Of a DNA stretch of 64,000 bases, positions 59,875 to 64,000 are shown piece by piece. This DNA comes from Hydractinia symbiolongicarpus (Eukaryota > Cnidaria > Hydrozoa > Anthoathecata > Hydractiniidae): positions 17,982,001 through 18,046,000 of the forward strand of contig NC_079884.1 of the NCBI RefSeq assembly GCF_029227915.1, in the 5' to 3' direction. A program made the position numbers and the translations under genes. The notes under the pieces are model-generated. The model saw nothing but the letters and a program-made list of their open reading frames with translations. It had not been told where the DNA came from and made no database searches. The stretch's first letter is position 1; every line of letters begins with the position of its first letter.

Positions 59875-61766
59875 CATGTGTTATCTGTCCTGCCTTACTT
59901 AATTATTTTCTTACCCGGCATCCCGATCCATTCCCCAAATTTACAAATTGCGTTCCATGCGTATGATGTTGTATACCAAAAAATGTGCCATAATACAATA
60001 TTCTCGATTAATAAGTGTGTTTTTACTGAGTAACCAAGACAATTAAATACCATAAAAATAGAACTTTCTAAGTCTTGTAACATTTTTCTGTGACTTGCAG
60101 AAACAACAGGTTGCCATACATTTTTAGAACTAAAAGTGTTTTTTTTAGATGGTCATTTCTTTTCAGAAAGGAAATATAATTTATTTTTAAAAGTTATACT
60201 CAAGAGGATGATAGTGTTAAAAACATTCACTCTTAACTCTTATACAATTTGAGGTGTGAAAGACGGATCAGAAAAAAAGTTAGTTATATATGTGGATAAA
60301 GTCAATATTCCTTTTCGAATAATAAATAAATAGTTTTACAATTGAAAAGATCTTCGTTTCTTAAGTATAAATAGGTAATAAAAAAAATCGATTTTTGAGG
60401 GGTTTGTTTGATTCCGAGCATGTCGCATGAAAAGATAATCATTAGTTTCAATAGATTCAATGTTTTCAGGAATCATAAAGTCTTGGACAATTTCTTACAT
60501 TGGTACAAGGGCCGTTTGCACCAAGTTAAGCTAAAACATCCTCTCACTTCTTAATAATTGAATTCTCTTGTAAAACAGTGTTTGTTTGGGGCAAAACTGC
60601 TGACTTTTGAGAAGACATACATTTAAAACGGAAGCCAGGAACAATAAATACCAAGTGCAACTATGAAAGGATCGGATAGAAAATAACAAGTTTTACGTAC
60701 CTGTTCTGCACTAATGTTTCCACTAAAAGAGCTGACCCTACAACCTTTCGTTTCTTTCCTTGCTGGGCAAGTCAAATTCGAAGTTTTTATTTCTAAGAAT
60801 TGATAATTCTTTAAACTATTTGGTTGATTTCTTTTATTCAATATATATGTGTGATATGCTTATGTGTAGACTTAAGGTATCCACACTAAAACTGCAGAAA
60901 ACAGCTTTAATAAAATCTGGATAAAAGTTGCCAGAGAAGAAAATATCAGTTGTTCTTGACGTATGTCAAATGTTCTGGAGCGGTTGAAGAAGATACTTGA
61001 GAGGTTGATTTTAATCCTCCGACACTAATGGTCTAAATTTTAGGTCGTTTGGTCTTAAAAATTTCAAGTTATATAATTAGAACTGCTTGGACAACGCTAC
61101 TCACTAACTAGCTAATTTTATTTAATTACATTAATTTCTTATGAACAACCAAGTTTATTAATGCTCTAAATTGTTTCTGATTGAAACAATATATAGTTGT
61201 ATTAATAAAGGCTTTTGTAACTAAACATGCGCATTAGCTTCTCAAGTGCTGCAAATATGACTGGTTGAGTGGGACCTATGATTGCTTGACTGCACTATTG
61301 ATTCAGTGCTATCTCCCTAGCACATAAGTAGACAAGACAGGATACTATGTCTTTAAGCATGCCATGAGGAAAAGTTAGATGTTCTTCTTGTGACCTACTT
61401 TCTACTAACACATATGATGCACAGACGTAGCTCAAGTACCAACTGCCAAAAAATATGTTAAGTGTAACCTTCTATCTTCAGTTCATATGATAAGAACAAT
61501 GGTGGGTGGGTTATATATATACCAGTGAGTAAAAGTAAACTAATTTTTGTCATTTGGTTTTAAACCTTTTACATACTTGTATCGTATATATAATTATGCT
61601 AAAATATTACCACTGCTGATGAATGTATTGAAGGCCTACTGTGTGTTTTATGAAATTGATAAAAAGTAAGGAAGTGTATAATTCATTGATTGTTTTTTCT
61701 GACATCCTGCTGTTATGCAACAATTAATATGTGAAATTTATTGATGCCTTTATAAAAAGACAAAGT
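59875..61766. other. Intergenic host DNA upstream of DPH5
   Basis: AT-rich, with no supported gene. The last few hundred bases are likely the DPH5 promoter and 5' leader. Short frames here look random. Confidence 0.45.
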
Positions 61767-63443
61767 ATGCTTTATCTTGTTGGACTTGGACTTGGTGATT
61801 CAAAAGATATAACAGTAAAAGGTCTTGAGATTGTCAAGAAAGCTCACAAAGTATTTTTAGAGGCATATACATCAATCTTAAAGGGTGGAAAAGAGGAACT
61901 GGTGAGGTGTTTCTTATCCTATTTGTTTTTGTTTAATTAAATAATCCATGACATACACATGTTTTTTTATAAGTATTACTGCTACTCTGCACTTGGCCTT
62001 ATGTATTATACCTTTCACTTTTGTGGCTGTTCTTTTAATGCTAAAAACAGCAACATCTGAAAATTTAATAGAAGGCTGCTCTTTTTTCACAATGTGTTCA
62101 AATTTACAGTTTTTTAGAAAATATAAAAATAAAGTAAAAACTATTCAACTAGATTTATCAGTTGCTCTATTAAACAATTAAAAGCAATTTTTTTGCATTC
62201 TAGTAAGTTTAGGAATAAGCACCTTTATTTGTTTTAAAACTTGGTGGTTTTTTGGACACTTCTGAGAAACTTTTGTTTCAAGAATGGGTGCTAAATTAGA
62301 TGGGACTCTTACTTGAGCACTGGTTTTTTATTTGGTTATGTACAGTATACATTTTATTTTATTTTTTGAAGAGAATCGACAGATAATTCACTGTGAAGGT
62401 TCGATTTGGCACCACCTCATGATTAGGCACCCCCTTTTATGAAAATGTTTTAAATAAGCTCCCAGATAATCTCCCTGCCATCTAATTGCATAGAAAAGGG
62501 AATGTTTATTTAAGTAAGATGGCTTTTGAAGGGGGACTTATTTAATGTTCAGCAAGCATAATTGAAACTATATTATATATAAATTAATAGCAGAACCAAC
62601 AAAATTAGTTGTTGGTTGTGTCAACGATCGGAAATTTAAAATGTGTATGACGTATTTATATTGTACAACGTTTCCTAAGAAGCAATGCCCATTTTCAAGT
62701 AAATGCAATGTCAAATGTTTCAGTATTTAGTTTTAGTATTTATTCAGTGTTTATATTAAATAAGCTTTTCTTTTAAAAGTGTATGTGCCTGTATCGACAA
62801 AAGTCAATGTTAGTCATGTTTGTTCCTCACAGAGAAAATATTTTATTAAGCACCACTGTTAAAGTGTCCTTCTTAAAAAATGGCTCCTCCTTTTAACTAC
62901 CTTGAATAAGCACACCCTTTGGACGGAGGAGGGATTTATAATAATTGTCTTGTTGCTTAATTGAGCATTATCGTATTACATTGTAGTATTTCTTTTTTAA
63001 ATACTAAGTACATGTTTTTTCAATGAGAACTACAAGGTTGGTTACATACTTTTGCCTACTGACTAATAAAACACAGAGAAAGTTTAAAAAAAGTTAATTT
63101 AAAAATTGACACAACTCTTGCTAAAAAGCATTTTAAAGGTATATATAGGTGGAGCTCTTTAATTTTCCAGAAAAACTCTTTCAGATTTAAGAAACATTCA
63201 GGTTGAACCCAAAAAATGTTTCTTATGATAAAACATGTATGCTATCATAATACCTAACAAGCAGTCGTAATATATACAGGTATAGGAGTTTTAAAAGCAA
63301 TGTGGTAACATTTTGTGAATAAATACACTAACAAACAAATTTTCTTTTCTGGTTTTAAACTAAATGTTTTCAATATTCTTAGGAAACTTTTTATGGAAGA
63401 GAAGTTGTTTTAGCAGATCGTACTCTGGTAGAAGAAGAAGCTG
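61767..63443 (+). CDS. DPH5: DPH5, diphthine synthase, exons 1-2 (partial)
   Basis: Exon 1 is 61767-61901 (45 codons: MLYLVGLGLGDSKDITVKGL, then KVFLEAYTSIL). Exon 2 is 63383-63443 (ETFYGREVVLADRTLVEEEA plus one base). The intron 61902-63382 has GTGAGG...TTCTTAG borders, and a second intron starts GTATGTG at 63444. DPH5 methylates the histidine side chain on elongation factor 2 in diphthamide synthesis, using S-adenosylmethionine, in the cytosol. GLGLGD is the N-terminal SAM-binding loop. Remaining exons lie beyond the window. An upstream in-frame ATG at 61731 exists, but homology starts at 61767. Confidence 0.9.
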
Positions 63444-64000
63444 GTATGTGTTTGATTGCAAGTTTTACATTACTAGTTTTCCAGAATATGCAAGGGCACC
63501 CGCGACACTCTTTACGTAGCTAACTGTATCATCTCACAACTATCAATCAATACACCCTATTGCACATAATCATTTGAAGTTTTAAATTTAGCAAATTAAC
63601 AAAGCACCTGTTGTCTTTTAAGATGTTTTGATAACAAAATAACACAAGAAAAATTTCATCATAAATTTGAATACACGTTGCTAATATTTATTTTGTTCCA
63701 AGTTATAACTTTGTCTAAAACTCGAAAATTATATTTATAATGGTGAAACATCATTCTCTCATGCAGGACATATTAAAACATGATAAAAATTACTCTTAGA
63801 CAATTGCAAGAGGCACAGTTTAGCATTCCCTCACTTCGTTAATTCAGAATGCGTTGGTTAAGGATACAGTAACCTCCTTCAGGGTCGCATATTTTCCTGA
63901 TATTTTTAAAAAAAGAATCAAAAATATTTATTGTTAAGGTAGCGGTATGGTAAATTACACCTCTTCTGTATAAAGCATTTCCTTTCAAATTTCCTTTTAA
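63444..64000. other. DPH5 intron 2, partial
   Basis: AT-rich intron sequence up to the window end; no further exon recognised. Confidence 0.6.

Noticed and set aside
61948-62181. 77-codon hydrophobic frame
   Set aside because: It lies inside DPH5 intron 1 and looks like random AT-rich intron translation.

Overview
The window looks like a piece of an invertebrate animal genome, most likely cnidarian-like (inference from the mix of repeats and genes, not proven). Two host genes are recognisable: an intronless G-protein alpha subunit gene (15872-17041, minus) and the first two exons of DPH5, a diphthamide-synthesis methyltransferase, with GT-AG introns (61767-63443, plus). The host DNA around them is AT-rich. 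Most of the rest is mobile DNA.

The main content is three separate Maverick/Polinton-like elements, that is, integrated double-stranded DNA viruses of animals. Element A (1 to about 10.3 kb, cut by the window start) is old and broken. Element B (about 29.0-38.24 kb) has many broken genes and an intact packaging ATPase; its right end is lost at an RTE retrotransposon fragment. Element C (38967-59291) is bounded by about 200-bp terminal inverted repeats and is nearly complete. It carries protein-primed-type family B DNA polymerase (broken), packaging ATPase (one shift), DD35E integrase (intact), double-jelly-roll-type major capsid protein (intact), a penton candidate, several small membrane or coiled-coil proteins, an OB-fold candidate and an ankyrin-type repeat protein. 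It also carries an accessory pair: a Fic AMP-transferase with a complete active site, and a BRO-N protein. A 2618-bp identical tandem duplication lies inside C.

The most interesting signal is how the viral genes are delimited. Almost every gene in A, B and C starts within a few bases of an ATAAA-type motif (often ATAAATG, like the poxvirus late-promoter core TAAATG). Many are followed within a few bases of the stop by a perfect or near-perfect stem-loop, like the 3' hairpins known from mimiviruses and virophages. The same stem sequence recurs at two convergent gene pairs. Fic and BRO share an identical 18-bp sequence just upstream of their starts. The left end of B instead carries two CRE palindromes and two kappaB-like palindromes, which look like host enhancer sites.

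Layout: 1-10.3 kb element A with a PIF/Harbinger transposon inserted in its capsid gene; 10.3-10.7 kb a foreign chimeric fragment; 10.7-14.2 kb a CR1/L2-like LINE; 14.2-27 kb host DNA with the G-alpha gene, two small DNA-transposon remnants, a tRNA-like sequence and a decayed repeat gene; 26.8-27.4 kb a Penelope-like fragment; 27.97-29.0 kb a Harbinger derivative with a nested foldback; 29.0-38.24 kb element B; 38.24-38.96 kb RTE fragment; 38.97-59.29 kb element C; 59.3-64 kb host DNA with DPH5.
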